Shown: one piece after another, positions 36,818 to 46,777 of the stretch
Layout of the letters: each line of letters begins with the position of its first letter
Position numbering within the stretch: the first letter of the stretch is position 1
Source: Solwaraspora sp. WMMA2065
GTDB lineage: Bacteria > Actinomycetota > Actinomycetes > Mycobacteriales > Micromonosporaceae
Direction of reading: 5' to 3'
DNA: 64,000 nucleotides
Assembly (NCBI RefSeq): GCF_030345075.1
Contig: NZ_CP128361.1
Location: 5,022,001 to 5,086,000, forward strand
Program-made: the position numbers and the translations under genes
Notes under the pieces: model-generated
Seen by the model: the letters and a program-made list of their open reading frames with translations, nothing else
What the model was told of the DNA's origin: nothing
Database searches by the model: none

Positions 36818-39507
36818 CCACCCAGTCGGAGGCGGCGGCCGCCGCCGGCCCGGCAGAGACCGACCTCGGCGTACCGGTCGACCGGTACGCCGGTGGCCCG
36901 GACACCGTCGAACGCGCCACCGACACCCCTGGTGAGCTGCAGCCGTACACCGAGCTGGGGCTGCGTGACGACGAGTACGAGCGGATCCAACAGATCCTCG
37001 GCCGCCGGCCGACCCAGTCCGAGCTCGCCATGTACTCGATCATGTGGAGCGAACACTGCTCCTACAAGTCGAGCAAGGTGCATCTGCGGCAGTTCAGCGA
37101 GAAGGCTCCGGCCAGTGACCTGATGCTCGCCGGCATCGGGGAGAACGCCGGCGTCATCCGGGTCTCCGACACCCTCGCCGTCACCTTCAAGGTCGAGTCG
37201 CACAACCACCCCAGCTTCGTCGAGCCGTACCAGGGGGCGGCCACCGGCGTCGGCGGCATCGTCCGCGACATCCTCGCCATGGGCGCCCGCCCGGTCGCCG
37301 TGATGGACCCGCTGCGGTTCGGCGCCGCCGACCACCCCGACACGGCCCGGGTGCTGCCCGGCGTCGTCGCCGGGGTCGGCGGCTACGGCAACTGCCTGGG
37401 CCTGCCCAACATCGGCGGCGAGGTCGTGTTCGACCCCTGCTACCAGGGAAACCCGCTGGTCAACGCGCTCTGCCTCGGCGTACTGCCGGTCGACCGGCTG
37501 CAGAACAAGGCCGCCGCCGGAGCCGGCAACGTCGTGGTGCTGATGGGTGCCAAGACCGGCCGGGACGGCATCGGCGGGGTGTCGGTGCTGGCCAGCGCCA
37601 CCTTCGACGACGCCAGCCAGCAGCGTCGCCCGTCGGTACAGGTCGGCGACCCGTTCATGGAGAAGCTGCTGATCGAGTCGTGCCTGGAGCTGTACGACGC
37701 CGGGCTGGTCGTCGGCATCCAGGACCTCGGCGGCGCCGGTTTGACCTGCGCGCTCACCGAGACCGCCGCCGCTGCCGGCACTGGCATGCGGGTCTGGCTG
37801 GAGCGGGTCCCGCTGCGTGAGCCGTCGATGGAGCCGCACGAGATCCTGGCCAGCGAGTCGCAGGAACGGATGCTGCTGATCGTCGAGCCGGCGCAGCTCG
37901 ACGCGGTGCTCGCCACCGCCGAGAAGTGGGGCGTGCTGGCCACCGCGATCGGTGAGGTCACCCCGACCGAGCCGGACGGTCGGCCCGGACGGCTGGTGAT
38001 CACCTGGCGTGACCACGTGGTGGTCGACGTTCCACCGGGGTCGCTGGCCGACGACGGCCCGGTCTACGCCCGGCCGATGCGCGAGCCGGCGGACCTGATC
38101 CTGCTGCAGGCCGACCGGGCGGAGACGCTGCCCCGCCCCGGCTCCCCGGACGAGCTGCGGGAAACCCTGCTGCGGATGATCGCCTCGCCGAACCTGTGCG
38201 ACCGCAGCTGGGTGACCGAGCAGTACGACCGGTACGTGCTGGGCAACACCGTGCTGGCCCAGCCCGAGGACGCCGGGGTCATCCGGATCGACGAGCAGAG
38301 CGGGCTCGGCGTCGCCCTGTCGGTCGACGGCAACGGACGGTACGCCCGGCTTGACCCGTACCAGGGGGCGAAGCTCGCGCTTGCCGAGTCGTACCGCAAT
38401 GTGGCGGTGACCGGTGCCCGCCCGGTGGCGGTCACGAACTGCCTCAACTTCGGCTCCCCCGAGGACCCGAGCGTGATGTGGCAGTTCGCCGAGGCGGTTC
38501 GCGGCCTCGCCGACGGCTGCGCCGAGCTAGGTATCCCGGTGACCGGCGGCAATGTCAGCTTCTACAACCAGACCGGTGCCGCCGCGATCCACCCCACCCC
38601 GGTGGTCGGTGTGCTCGGGGTGCTCGACGACGTGGCGCAGCGCGTCCCGATGGGCTTCGTGCCGCCGTCACACAGCGACGGTGACCTGATCATGCTGCTC
38701 GGCGAGACCGAGCTGGAACTCTCCGGATCGGAATGGGCCTGGGTCACCCACCGGCACCTCGGCGGTACGCCGCCCAAGGTCGACCTGGACCGGGAGCGGG
38801 TGCTGGCCACCGTGATCGCTGAGGCGGCCCGGGTGGGGCACATCACCTCGGCCCACGACCTCTCCGACGGAGGGCTCGCCCAGGCACTGGTCGAGGCGTG
38901 CCTGCGCCGGTCGATCGGGGCGCGGATCGCGTTGCCGCCGGAGTTCAGTGACGGCTCTATGCCGTTCGTGTTCCTGTTCAGCGAGTCGGCGGGGCGGGCC
39001 ATGGTGGCCGTGCCGCGCGGGCACGAGAAGGCGTTCACCGCGCTCTGCGTGGAGCACGGACTGCCCTGGACCATGATCGGGGTGACCGATCCGGCGGCCC
39101 GCCTGTTGGAGGTCCGCGATCAGTTCAGCGTCGGTCTGGACGAGCTGCGTGGCGCGCACACCGGCACCCTGCCGGCGCTGTTCAGCGCGGTAGGGCCGCG
39201 CAACGTGCCGGCGGACCCGCAGGATCCGGACGCAGTCGGGATCCTGGCCAGTGACGCGGTTGCGGTCGACGCCCCGGCCGGTACGCCGGAGCACATCCCG
39301 GCGACCGTGGACGTCGACCCGGACAGCGACGAGGCTGACGCGGTGAGCGAGCCTGCTGCGGTGACCGAGCGGGAAACGGAAGCAGTCACCGACAGCGACA
39401 CGGTGGCCGACGACGATGCGGCCGACGACGAGGCGGCCGACGGCGACGCGGCTCAGCCGGTGGACCGCCCCGATCCGTCCGCCAGCAAGCCGAAGAACCA
39501 GAGCTGA
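36814..39507 (+). CDS. purL: FGAM synthase large subunit PurL with an acidic C-terminal tail
   Basis: ATP-dependent amidation of FGAR to FGAM. Residues about 45-800 match the small-type Pur[23 protein letters not shown]-like [31 protein letters not shown] and [13 protein letters not shown]. The protein is 897 residues, about 100 longer than usual. The excess lies after [13 protein letters not shown] and is rich in Asp, Glu, Ala and Thr with a short basic end, a disordered tail of unknown use. The ATG overlaps the purQ stop. A good terminator follows. Confidence 0.95.
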   Translation: MTTQSEAAAAAGPAETDLGVPVDRYAGGPDTVERATDTPGELQPYTELGLRDDEYERIQQILGRRPTQSELAMYSIMWSEHCSYKSSKVHLRQFSEKAPASDLMLAGIGENAGVIRVSDTLAVTFKVESHNHPSFVEPYQGAATGVGGIVRDILAMGARPVAVMDPLRFGAADHPDTARVLPGVVAGVGGYGNCLGLPNIGGEVVFDPCYQGNPLVNALCLGVLPVDRLQNKAAAGAGNVVVLMGAKTGRDGIGGVSVLASATFDDASQQRRPSVQVGDPFMEKLLIESCLELYDAGLVVGIQDLGGAGLTCALTETAAAAGTGMRVWLERVPLREPSMEPHEILASESQERMLLIVEPAQLDAVLATAEKWGVLATAIGEVTPTEPDGRPGRLVITWRDHVVVDVPPGSLADDGPVYARPMREPADLILLQADRAETLPRPGSPDELRETLLRMIASPNLCDRSWVTEQYDRYVLGNTVLAQPEDAGVIRIDEQSGLGVALSVDGNGRYARLDPYQGAKLALAESYRNVAVTGARPVAVTNCLNFGSPEDPSVMWQFAEAVRGLADGCAELGIPVTGGNVSFYNQTGAAAIHPTPVVGVLGVLDDVAQRVPMGFVPPSHSDGDLIMLLGETELELSGSEWAWVTHRHLGGTPPKVDLDRERVLATVIAEAARVGHITSAHDLSDGGLAQALVEACLRRSIGARIALPPEFSDGSMPFVFLFSESAGRAMVAVPRGHEKAFTALCVEHGLPWTMIGVTDPAARLLEVRDQFSVGLDELRGAHTGTLPALFSAVGPRNVPADPQDPDAVGILASDAVAVDAPAGTPEHIPATVDVDPDSDEADAVSEPAAVTERETEAVTDSDTVADDDAADDEAADGDAAQPVDRPDPSASKPKNQS

Positions 39508-39536
39508 CCGGGCGGACGACAAGCTGACCGAGCGAT

Positions 39537-39569
39537 GATGGGCCGGACCCCGCTAGGGTCCGGCCCATC
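39537..39569. terminator. Perfect 14-bp stem-loop after purL
   Basis: Positions 39537-39550 pair exactly with 39556-39569 around a 5-base loop, followed on the plus strand by TCATTG. It lies 29 bases after purL and 25 bases after the stop of the opposite gene, so it probably ends both transcripts. Confidence 0.85.
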
Positions 39570-39594
39570 TCATTGATGTCGCGTCGATCGGCCG

Positions 39595-41919
39595 TCAGTC
39601 GTCGAGCCAGTCGAGGGAACGTCGCTCACCCCGGTTGCCTGCCTGCGGCGTGGCACCATGCCGCGGCTGGTCCCCGGGCGGCTGCTCACCGCCGTACGGC
39701 TGCTGGTCGTAGGGCTGCTGTCCGTACGGCATCTGCTGGTCGTAGCCACCCCGTTGGTCCGGGACGCGGCGGTCGTCGTAGCCGCCGCCCTGGTCGTAGC
39801 CGCCACCGGTTGGGGCACCGTACCCGCCTGGTTCCCGGCCGGACTCGTAGCCCGCCGACCCGTAGCCCTGGTCGGAGCCGTAGCCGCTGCCCCGGTCGCC
39901 ACCGTAGCCACCGGCCGGGTAGCCCGCGTCCGGGTAGCCACCGGCCTGGGGCTGACTTTCCCCGTAGCTTCCGCCGTAGCCGGCACTTGTGCCGTAACCA
40001 CCGCCCTCCGGCCCGTAACCGGGGCTGCCGCCCCGGTAGCCGGGCTGCGGCGGCTCCGGACCACGCGGTGGTGGCGGCACGTCGCCGCGCCCCTGATCCG
40101 GGCCGGGGTAACCGGCGGATTCGTACGGTGGGCCGGACTGCCCGTAGCCGCCCGGCTCGTAGCGCCCGGTCGGCTCGTCGTAACGATCGGCGCCGTACCC
40201 GCCGGCGGGGGAGTCCGCTCCGTAGCTGCCGCCGGAGTAGCCCGCGCCGCCGGCGTCGCCGAAGCTCCGGCTACTGCGGTAGCCGCCGGCCTCGTCGGCT
40301 GGCGGCCGACCGGCCGGCTCGCCGTACTGACCGGGTGCCGGCGGGGTGCCGTAGGTGCCGGGTGCCCCGGACGACGGGGCGTTGCCGCCGTACGGGCCGC
40401 CGGACGACGGGGCACCGCCGTACGGGCCGCCGGACGAGGGCGGGACGCCGTAGGTGCCGGGTGCCCCGGACGACGGGGCGTTGCCGCCGTACTGACTGCC
40501 GCCGTAGGTGCCGCCGGAGCGGGCAGCACCGCCCGGTCCGCCGTAGCCGGATCCACTACCCGGCTGGTCGGCGCCGGGAACCGCGCCGTAAACGCTGGTA
40601 GCACCGGCGGGGTCGGAGCCGTAGCCGGGCTGGGTCGGTGGTCCACCCCAACCGGGGCGCTGGTCCGCGCCGTACCGTGGTTCGGGCCCGCCCGGCGGGG
40701 TCGGACCGGGCGGCGGCGGAGCACCGTACGGGTCGGGAAACTCGTCCTTGATCGGTGGCATCTGGTGCAGCATCGTCGGCGCGTCCGACAACGACGGCCG
40801 GGTCACCATGGTGGCGTCGGAGACCGGGCCGGGCGGCATCGGCGGCATCGCCACCCGGGTCGCGTCGTCGGCACCGTGGTAGACGCCTCGACTTCCCGGC
40901 GCGGCGGCCCGACCGCCAGCTGGGTCGTCGTCGGCCGGCTCCGGGTCGTCGTCGACGTCGCCGTCCTTGCGCCGCACCAACAGCAGCACGATGGCCCCGA
41001 CACCGAGCGCGACCAGCAGGCCGCCCATGATGATCAGCAGCCAGGAGCCCATCCCCCCGCCGCTGCTCTCGTTCGCCAGGTTCTCGGTGTCGACCGGTGG
41101 GGCGTCGGTGGCCGCGCCGCTCGGCGTCGCCTCGGCGGTCGCCGACGGGGTCGCCTCCGGGGTGGCCGACGGGGTCGGCTCCACGTTCGACTTCAGGGTG
41201 ATCCGGTCGACGGTGATCGACTGCCCGGCGGCGGCGGTGACGACCTTCACATCGCTGTCGTCGTACTCGTCGGCGGTCGCCGCGATCCGGATGTCGCCGG
41301 GGACGATGGGTCGGTCGTTGCTGGAGGTGAACCGGTAGTTGCCGTTGCCGTTGGTGGTGGTGTCGTAGCTGTTGCTCTGCGAGTCGCTCATCACGACCAC
41401 GGCGCCTTCGATCGGTACACCGGTGGAGACGTCGGTGACCTTGCCGGCGACCTCCTTGACCCGGGGCGCCTCCTGCGGCCCGCGGACCGAGACGTCGCGC
41501 TGGACCCGGCCGTTCTCTCCGTCGACCACGGCGACGATCTCCACCCGGCCGGTGCGGTTCTGGTTGGTCCCGACGTTGCCGGCGATCAGCTCGACCGTGT
41601 AGGTCTTGCTCGCGCCCCGGTCGATCGTGTCGGTGAAGTCGCACTGACCTTCGCACCGCAGCTCGTTGATGTTCGTGGCGACCCGGATGTTGAAGGACGT
41701 CCCGCCCTCCACCTCTTCGTCGGCCGGGTTGTTGTTGCGGACCTCGAATTCGAGGGTGGCGCGGCCGCCGGAGGTGAGGTTGGCGTTGGAGAGGCTGCGG
41801 ATGGTGACTGTGGGTGCCTCGGCGGCCGCTGGCGCGGCGGGCAGGCCGACTAGTGCGACGGCAGCCAGCGCTGCGACAACACCGGCCCGCGAAAGCCAGG
41901 CTCGTAGGTGTGTTGTCAC
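39595..41919 (-). CDS. Exported single-pass membrane protein with a long Gly/Tyr/Pro-rich cytoplasmic tail
   Basis: A 774-residue protein. Residues 1-33 are a signal peptide; 36-150 form a beta-rich extracellular domain; 155-243 resemble a carboxypeptidase-regulatory-like (transthyretin-type) domain; a Pro/Ser/Thr-rich stalk precedes one transmembrane helix (about 290-315), then VRRKDGD. The remaining 455 residues face the cytoplasm and are low complexity, dominated by Gly, Tyr, Pro, Ser and Gln in YGG, SGGPYGG and GYG repeats. Just after the helix, Thr-containing motifs DATRV, DATMV and APTML look like Ser/Thr kinase or FHA-type phosphosites. GTG at 41919 with GGAAGG upstream. I do not recognise a named family; a scaffold or envelope-sensing role is a guess. 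Confidence 0.8.
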   Translation of the reverse strand: MTTHLRAWLSRAGVVAALAAVALVGLPAAPAAAEAPTVTIRSLSNANLTSGGRATLEFEVRNNNPADEEVEGGTSFNIRVATNINELRCEGQCDFTDTIDRGASKTYTVELIAGNVGTNQNRTGRVEIVAVVDGENGRVQRDVSVRGPQEAPRVKEVAGKVTDVSTGVPIEGAVVVMSDSQSNSYDTTTNGNGNYRFTSSNDRPIVPGDIRIAATADEYDDSDVKVVTAAAGQSITVDRITLKSNVEPTPSATPEATPSATAEATPSGAATDAPPVDTENLANESSGGGMGSWLLIIMGGLLVALGVGAIVLLLVRRKDGDVDDDPEPADDDPAGGRAAAPGSRGVYHGADDATRVAMPPMPPGPVSDATMVTRPSLSDAPTMLHQMPPIKDEFPDPYGAPPPPGPTPPGGPEPRYGADQRPGWGGPPTQPGYGSDPAGATSVYGAVPGADQPGSGSGYGGPGGAARSGGTYGGSQYGGNAPSSGAPGTYGVPPSSGGPYGGAPSSGGPYGGNAPSSGAPGTYGTPPAPGQYGEPAGRPPADEAGGYRSSRSFGDAGGAGYSGGSYGADSPAGGYGADRYDEPTGRYEPGGYGQSGPPYESAGYPGPDQGRGDVPPPPRGPEPPQPGYRGGSPGYGPEGGGYGTSAGYGGSYGESQPQAGGYPDAGYPAGGYGGDRGSGYGSDQGYGSAGYESGREPGGYGAPTGGGYDQGGGYDDRRVPDQRGGYDQQMPYGQQPYDQQPYGGEQPPGDQPRHGATPQAGNRGERRSLDWLDD

Positions 41920-42064
41920 GTCCACCGCCTTCCGGTTTGATCCTTCCCCCGCACCAGGATTCGGGCAGGGGTCACCCGTGACGAGTACACCGTCGGCAAC
42001 TATGCCTTGCCGGGACGGATGTGCGCGACCCAGGGGCGGGAGCAACTGGTACCGGAGCTAGTCG

Positions 42065-42070
42065 TATCGT
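42065..42070 (+). promoter_or_regulatory. TATCGT -10 box of a leaderless promoter
   Basis: The hexamer is six bases before the GTG at 42077 and no ribosome-binding site intervenes, as in other leaderless actinobacterial genes. Confidence 0.45.
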
Positions 42071-42076
42071 CCCGAT

Positions 42077-42430
42077 GTGTCCTCTCCGTACAGTAAGTCC
42101 ACTACGGTCGCCGCCGTGCGGGACGCCCTTGCGTCCGGTGCCGTCCCTGCCCGTGTGCAGCTGCGCGACGCGGTCCGCTTGCTGTTGGCGGCGCTGGCCG
42201 AGCGAGCGCCGGGCCGATCGGTGGAGGTCCGTGTCCCACCTTACGGTGCAATTCAGTGTGTAGCCGGGCCGCGACACACCCGCGGCACGCCCGCGAACGT
42301 GGTGGAGATCGACCCGGTGACCTGGGTGCTCCTGGCGAGCGGCGACCTCGACTGGGCCTCGGCCATGGCGAACGGACAAATCTCCGCGAGTGGTCCGAGG
42401 GCCGATATATCGCCGTACCTGCCGCTGTGA
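42077..42430 (+). CDS. Sterol-carrier-like family protein upstream of purF
   Basis: A 117-residue protein of the MDMPI/sterol-carrier-like type that often precedes purF in actinobacteria. Visible are an N-terminal helix ([10 protein letters not shown]), a long helix [18 protein letters not shown], beta strands [14 protein letters not shown] and [32 protein letters not shown], the last being the lipid-domain signature. No signal peptide. Ligand unknown. It is 190 bases before purF and probably on a separate promoter. Confidence 0.82.
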   Translation: MSSPYSKSTTVAAVRDALASGAVPARVQLRDAVRLLLAALAERAPGRSVEVRVPPYGAIQCVAGPRHTRGTPANVVEIDPVTWVLLASGDLDWASAMANGQISASGPRADISPYLPL

Positions 42431-42619
42431 GGCAGGCCGGCGATCTGGCGGCCGGCTGCGACGGTCACCCGGCAGGTGTGGGGCCAAATGGAGCACTCTG
42501 GGCCAACCGGAACCTCGCGTACACTGTTCGGCGACGGTATTCCGGTGACACCCCGCGCTGAGGCGTGCAGGCCACGTGCAGGCCAGGCGTCAGTGCGGAC
42601 CAGTACGAGGGAGCGGCAG

Positions 42620-44206
42620 GTGCCTCGAGGCGACGGCCGGTTGAGTCACGATCTTGATCCCCAACGACCCGGTCCGCAGGATGCATGTGGCGTGTTCGGT
42701 GTGTGGGCACCGGGGGAAGAGGTCGCGAAGCTCAGCTACTTCGGTCTCTACGCCCTGCAGCACCGGGGCCAGGAAGCCGCTGGGATCGCGGTGAGTGACG
42801 GCTCCGGCGTGGTGGTCTACAAGGATCTCGGCCTGGTGGCCCAGGTCTTCGACGAGCCGACCCTGGCCAGCCTGCGCGGCCACCTCGCCATCGGGCATGC
42901 GCGCTACTCCACCACCGGTGGCTCGACGTGGGAGAATGCCCAGCCGACGATCAAGGCGACCAGCGCCGGCACGACGATCGCCCTGGCGCACAACGGCAAC
43001 CTGGTCAACACCGCGGAGCTCGCCCGCGAGGTGGTCGACCGAGGGCTGTCCGGCGACGGCTCGACCTCGGACACCGCCCTGGTCACCAGCCTGCTGGCCA
43101 GCCGCCCGGACCTGTCGGTCGAGGCCGCGGCGCTGGAGGTGCTGCCGACCCTGCGGGGCGCGTTCAGCTTCGTCTTCATGGACGAAACCACGCTGTACGC
43201 GGCGCGTGACCCGCACGGCGTCCGGCCCCTGGTGCTCGGCCGGCTGGAGCGGGGCTGGGTGGTCGCCAGTGAGACCGCCGCGCTGGACATCGTCGGCGCC
43301 ACCGTGGTCCGCGAGGTGGAGCCAGGCGAGCTGATCGCCATCGACGAACACGGGCTCCGGTCGGCCCGGTTCGCCCCGCCGGAGCCGAAGGGCTGCCTGT
43401 TCGAGTACGTGTACATCGCCCGCCCGGACACCACCATCGCCGGGCGCAACGTGCACGCCGCCCGGGTGCAGATCGGCCGCCGCCTGGCCCGGGAGCACCC
43501 GGTCGAGGCGGACCTGGTGATCCCGGTGCCGGAGTCGGGCACGCCGGCCGCGATCGGCTACGCCGAGCAGTCCGGCATCACCTACGGCGCCGGCCTGATG
43601 AAGAACTCGTACGTCGGCCGTACGTTCATCCAGCCCTCCCAGACGCTGCGCCAGCTCGGCATCCGGTTGAAACTCAACCCGCTGCGCGAGAACGTCCGCG
43701 GCAAGCGCCTGGTGGTGGTCGACGATTCGATCGTGCGGGGCAACACCCAGCGGGCGATTGTGCGGATGCTGCGCGAGGCGGGTGCCCTGGAGGTGCACGT
43801 ACGCATCTCGTCGCCGCCGGTGAGCTGGCCGTGCTTCTACGGCATCGACTTCGCCACCCGGGCTGAGCTGCTGGCCAACGGGCTGGACACTGAGGGTATA
43901 CGCCGGTCCATCGGTGCGGATACTCTCGGTTATGTATCGCTTGCCGGTCTGATAGCGGCAACCGAGCAGCCGAAGACACGATTGTGTCGGGCATGTTTCG
44001 ATGGGGAGTACCCGATCGAGTTGCCAGCTGGCAATCTGATCGGCAAGCACGTGCTCGAAGGTGTGGACCGCCGGGTCGCTGGCGGGGTCGGCCATCCGGG
44101 GGACATCACCGAGCAGGACTATCAGGCCGGCGGCGACCGGACCGGCCCGGGCGCTCAACGGTTCGCTGTCAGCACTGGCGGCCCCGAGGCCCTGCACCGC
44201 CCGTAG
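42620..44206 (+). CDS. purF: Amidophosphoribosyltransferase
   Basis: First committed step of purine synthesis, PRPP plus glutamine to phosphoribosylamine. The 528-residue precursor starts at GTG 42620 (GGGAG upstream). After a 22-residue propeptide comes the catalytic N-terminal cysteine in ACGVFGVW; the Ntn-glutaminase domain (YFGLYALQHRGQEAAGIA, RYSTTGG) is followed by the PRPP-binding motif VVVDDSIVRGNTQ (about 372-384). Cysteines in CLFEYVYIARPD, WPCFYGIDF and CRACFDGEYP match the iron-sulfur type enzyme, with one ligand less certain. purM follows after 104 bases. Confidence 0.95.
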   Translation: MPRGDGRLSHDLDPQRPGPQDACGVFGVWAPGEEVAKLSYFGLYALQHRGQEAAGIAVSDGSGVVVYKDLGLVAQVFDEPTLASLRGHLAIGHARYSTTGGSTWENAQPTIKATSAGTTIALAHNGNLVNTAELAREVVDRGLSGDGSTSDTALVTSLLASRPDLSVEAAALEVLPTLRGAFSFVFMDETTLYAARDPHGVRPLVLGRLERGWVVASETAALDIVGATVVREVEPGELIAIDEHGLRSARFAPPEPKGCLFEYVYIARPDTTIAGRNVHAARVQIGRRLAREHPVEADLVIPVPESGTPAAIGYAEQSGITYGAGLMKNSYVGRTFIQPSQTLRQLGIRLKLNPLRENVRGKRLVVVDDSIVRGNTQRAIVRMLREAGALEVHVRISSPPVSWPCFYGIDFATRAELLANGLDTEGIRRSIGADTLGYVSLAGLIAATEQPKTRLCRACFDGEYPIELPAGNLIGKHVLEGVDRRVAGGVGHPGDITEQDYQAGGDRTGPGAQRFAVSTGGPEALHRP

Positions 44207-44310
44207 CACCGGCCGGACCGGCCTCGGCCGTCCGACCGGCAGCCCGAGTCGAGCGATCCTCGACAGCTACCCGACGCGGCTTCGCCGCGAGAAGCACAAA
44301 GGGGAGAACC

Positions 44311-45480
44311 GTGACGCACGTGACTGAGCGCGGCAGCGCGGACGTCGGCCCGCCCGCCGACGACTCCGGCGCCCGGACGGTCAACCGCCAGCCGTGGACG
44401 GCCAGCGCCGGCCGGTCCGGCCGCAAACGCACGGTGACGTACGCGGACGCCGGCGTCTCCATCCACGCCGGTGAGCGCGCCGTCGAGCTGCTCAAGTCGA
44501 AGGTGCACAAGACGACCCGGCCCGAGGTGATGGGCGACATCGGCGGCTTCGCCGGGCTCTTCCGGCTCGACGTGCAGAAGTACCGGCACCCGATCCTGGC
44601 CTCGTCGACGGACGGGGTGGGCACCAAGCTGGTCATCGCCCAACAGATGAACATCCACGACACGGTCGGCATCGACCTGGTCGCGATGGTGGTCGACGAC
44701 CTGGTCGCCTGTGGGGCGGAGCCGCTGTTCCTGCTCGACTACATCGCCTGCGGCGAGGTCGTGCCGGACAAGGTCGCCGAGATCGGCGCCGGCATCTCCG
44801 ACGGCTGCCGGTACGCCGGTTGCGCACTGCTCGGCGGCGAGACCGCCGAACACCCCGGGGTGCTGCGGCCGGACGAGTACGACGTCTCCGCGACCGGCGT
44901 CGGCGTGGTCGAGGAGAGCGAGATCCTCGGCCGGGACCGCGTCGAGGTGGGCGACGTGGTGATCGCGATGCGCTCCTCGGGCCTGCACTCCAACGGCTAC
45001 TCGCTGGTCCGCCACGTGCTGCTCGGTGCCGGTCGGATGCGGCTGGACACGGTGGTCGACGACTTCGGCCGGCAGCGGACCCTGGGTGAGGAGCTGCTCA
45101 CCCCGACCAAGATCTACGCCCGGGACTGCCTGAAGCTGATCGAGGAGTGCGAGGTCCGGGCCCTGGCCCACGTGACCGGCGGTGGCATCCCCGGAAACCT
45201 GGTGCGGATCCTCCCTGAGCACGTCGACGCGCTGGTCAACCGCGCCACCTGGAGGCCGCAGCCGATCTTCGATCTGGTGCAGGCGAAGGGGCGGATCGAG
45301 GACAACGAGATGGAGTCGACGTTCAACATGGGCGTCGGCATGTTCGCCATCGTCTCAGCCCAGGACGCCGACCGGGCGCTCGCCTGCCTGACCGGCAGCG
45401 GCATCGAGGCCTGGCAGGCCGGCGACATCATCGAGGGCAGCGGCACCGTACAGATGGTCGGCCACCACACCCGGGGCTGA
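44311..45480 (+). CDS. purM: Phosphoribosylformylglycinamidine cyclo-ligase (AIR synthase)
   Basis: Closes the imidazole ring: FGAM plus ATP to AIR. The 389-residue protein starts at GTG 44311 with GGGGAG four bases upstream, and carries a 40-residue variable N-terminal extension before TYADAGVSIHAGERAVELLK. Core motifs are ASSTDGVGTKLVIA, DDLVACGAEPLFLLDYIA, LLGGETAEHPG and GLHSNGYSLVR. It follows purF and precedes the radical SAM/RiPP pair after 130 bases. Confidence 0.95.
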   Translation: MTHVTERGSADVGPPADDSGARTVNRQPWTASAGRSGRKRTVTYADAGVSIHAGERAVELLKSKVHKTTRPEVMGDIGGFAGLFRLDVQKYRHPILASSTDGVGTKLVIAQQMNIHDTVGIDLVAMVVDDLVACGAEPLFLLDYIACGEVVPDKVAEIGAGISDGCRYAGCALLGGETAEHPGVLRPDEYDVSATGVGVVEESEILGRDRVEVGDVVIAMRSSGLHSNGYSLVRHVLLGAGRMRLDTVVDDFGRQRTLGEELLTPTKIYARDCLKLIEECEVRALAHVTGGGIPGNLVRILPEHVDALVNRATWRPQPIFDLVQAKGRIEDNEMESTFNMGVGMFAIVSAQDADRALACLTGSGIEAWQAGDIIEGSGTVQMVGHHTRG

Positions 45481-45610
45481 CGGCGGGCCGCTGCCGCGTC
45501 ATCCGGGCGGGCCGTCGCCGCCGCGTCCCGGCGGGCCGTACCGCCGATTCACCTCGGCAGACCCCGACACCTAGCCTGAAACGGCATCCGTCACAGGCAG
45601 GAGGATGGGG

Positions 45611-46777
45611 ATGAGCAGGGCCGAAACCCGGCAGGACCCGGCCGGTGGGGAGCGGCCGGCCCCCACCGGCATGCGCGGCGTGGCGACCGTCCCGAGCTAC
45701 GTCGTCATGCAGCCCACCACGCTGTGCAACCTGGACTGCAGCTACTGCTACCTGCCGTTGCGGGCGGCCAACCGGCGGATGCCGGTCGCCGTGGCCGAGG
45801 CTGTCGCCCGGCCGGTGAACGTCTGGGCGGCGCAGCGGGGACGCCGGTTCTCGGTGGTCTGGCACGGTGGTGAGCCGCTGGCCGCCGGGCCGGACCATCT
45901 GGCGGCGCTGATCCGCCCGTTCAGCGCCGACGTGGAGCACCACGTGCAGACCAACGCGACCTTGATCGACGACCCCTGGTGTGAGTTCTTCCGCGAGTAC
46001 CGGGTGAGGGTCAGCGTCAGCGTCGACGGTCCGCGGGCGCGTAACGACAGCCGGCACACCCGGGGTGGTCGGCCCGCTTACGACCAGATCCGGAGCGGTG
46101 TCGAAGCGCTACGCCGGCATGGGATCGAATTCTCGGCGCTCTGCGTGGTCAGCGACCCGAGCCCTGGCCTGGCCACCGAGCTGTACCGCTTCTTCCTCGG
46201 CCTCGGCTGCGACGTGCTGGGCATCAACATCGAGGAGACGGAGGGCGTGAACGTCCGGCCGAACCGCTGGCCGGACCGGGCCGTCGCCGGCTTCTGGGCG
46301 GAACTGGTCGGAGCCTGGCGGCGGGCACCGCGGATCCATCTGCGCGAGGTGGAATGGTCACTGCGGTACGCGGCGGCCGTGCTCGACGGCACGGCCGACG
46401 AGGTGCTGCCCCGCCAGCTCGACCCGATCCCCACCATCGGGTACGACGGGTCGGTGGTGCTGCTCTCGCCGGAGCTGGCCGGCTTTTCCGACCCCCGGTA
46501 CGGGGACTTCACCAGCGGAAACGTGCTGACCAGTGGGCTGGCCGAGATCCTCGCCACGCCGGAACGGACACCCTGGGTCACCGAGTTCGTGGCGGGCGTC
46601 GAGGCATGCCGGACCACCTGTCCGTACTTCCGGTTCTGCGGAGGTGGTCACGCTGCCAACCGTTACTTCGAACACGGGCGTTTTGATGGTACGGAGACCA
46701 ACCACTGCCGTAACAGCAAGATCCATCTACTGGAGGGAGTGTTGGCCCATGCCAGAGACCAGCCGGCAGCGGCCTGA
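45611..46777 (+). CDS. Radical SAM/SPASM peptide maturase, cyclophane-forming (AmcB/XyeB/GrrM-like)
   Basis: A 388-residue radical SAM enzyme expected to build C-C crosslinks in the peptide encoded next door. The [4Fe-4S] motif CNLDCSYCYLP (Cys 38, 42, 45) binds the SAM cluster; WHGGEPLAAG is the SAM-binding turn; the C-terminal SPASM-type region has CRTTCPYFRFCGGG and later NRYFEHGRFDGTETNHC, the ending typical of three-residue-cyclophane enzymes (XyeB, GrrM, and the actinobacterial family I recall as AmcB). ATG 45611 is preferred over 45605 because AGGAGG abuts the latter. A TAGCCT box at 45572-45577 may be its -10. It overlaps the precursor gene by 29 bases. Confidence 0.88.
   Translation: MSRAETRQDPAGGERPAPTGMRGVATVPSYVVMQPTTLCNLDCSYCYLPLRAANRRMPVAVAEAVARPVNVWAAQRGRRFSVVWHGGEPLAAGPDHLAALIRPFSADVEHHVQTNATLIDDPWCEFFREYRVRVSVSVDGPRARNDSRHTRGGRPAYDQIRSGVEALRRHGIEFSALCVVSDPSPGLATELYRFFLGLGCDVLGINIEETEGVNVRPNRWPDRAVAGFWAELVGAWRRAPRIHLREVEWSLRYAAAVLDGTADEVLPRQLDPIPTIGYDGSVVLLSPELAGFSDPRYGDFTSGNVLTSGLAEILATPERTPWVTEFVAGVEACRTTCPYFRFCGGGHAANRYFEHGRFDGTETNHCRNSKIHLLEGVLAHARDQPAAA

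Noticed and set aside
39650-40560. Tandem repeats resembling a CRISPR or satellite
   Set aside because: They are in frame and encode the Gly/Tyr/Pro-rich protein tail; spacing is irregular and there are no unique spacers.
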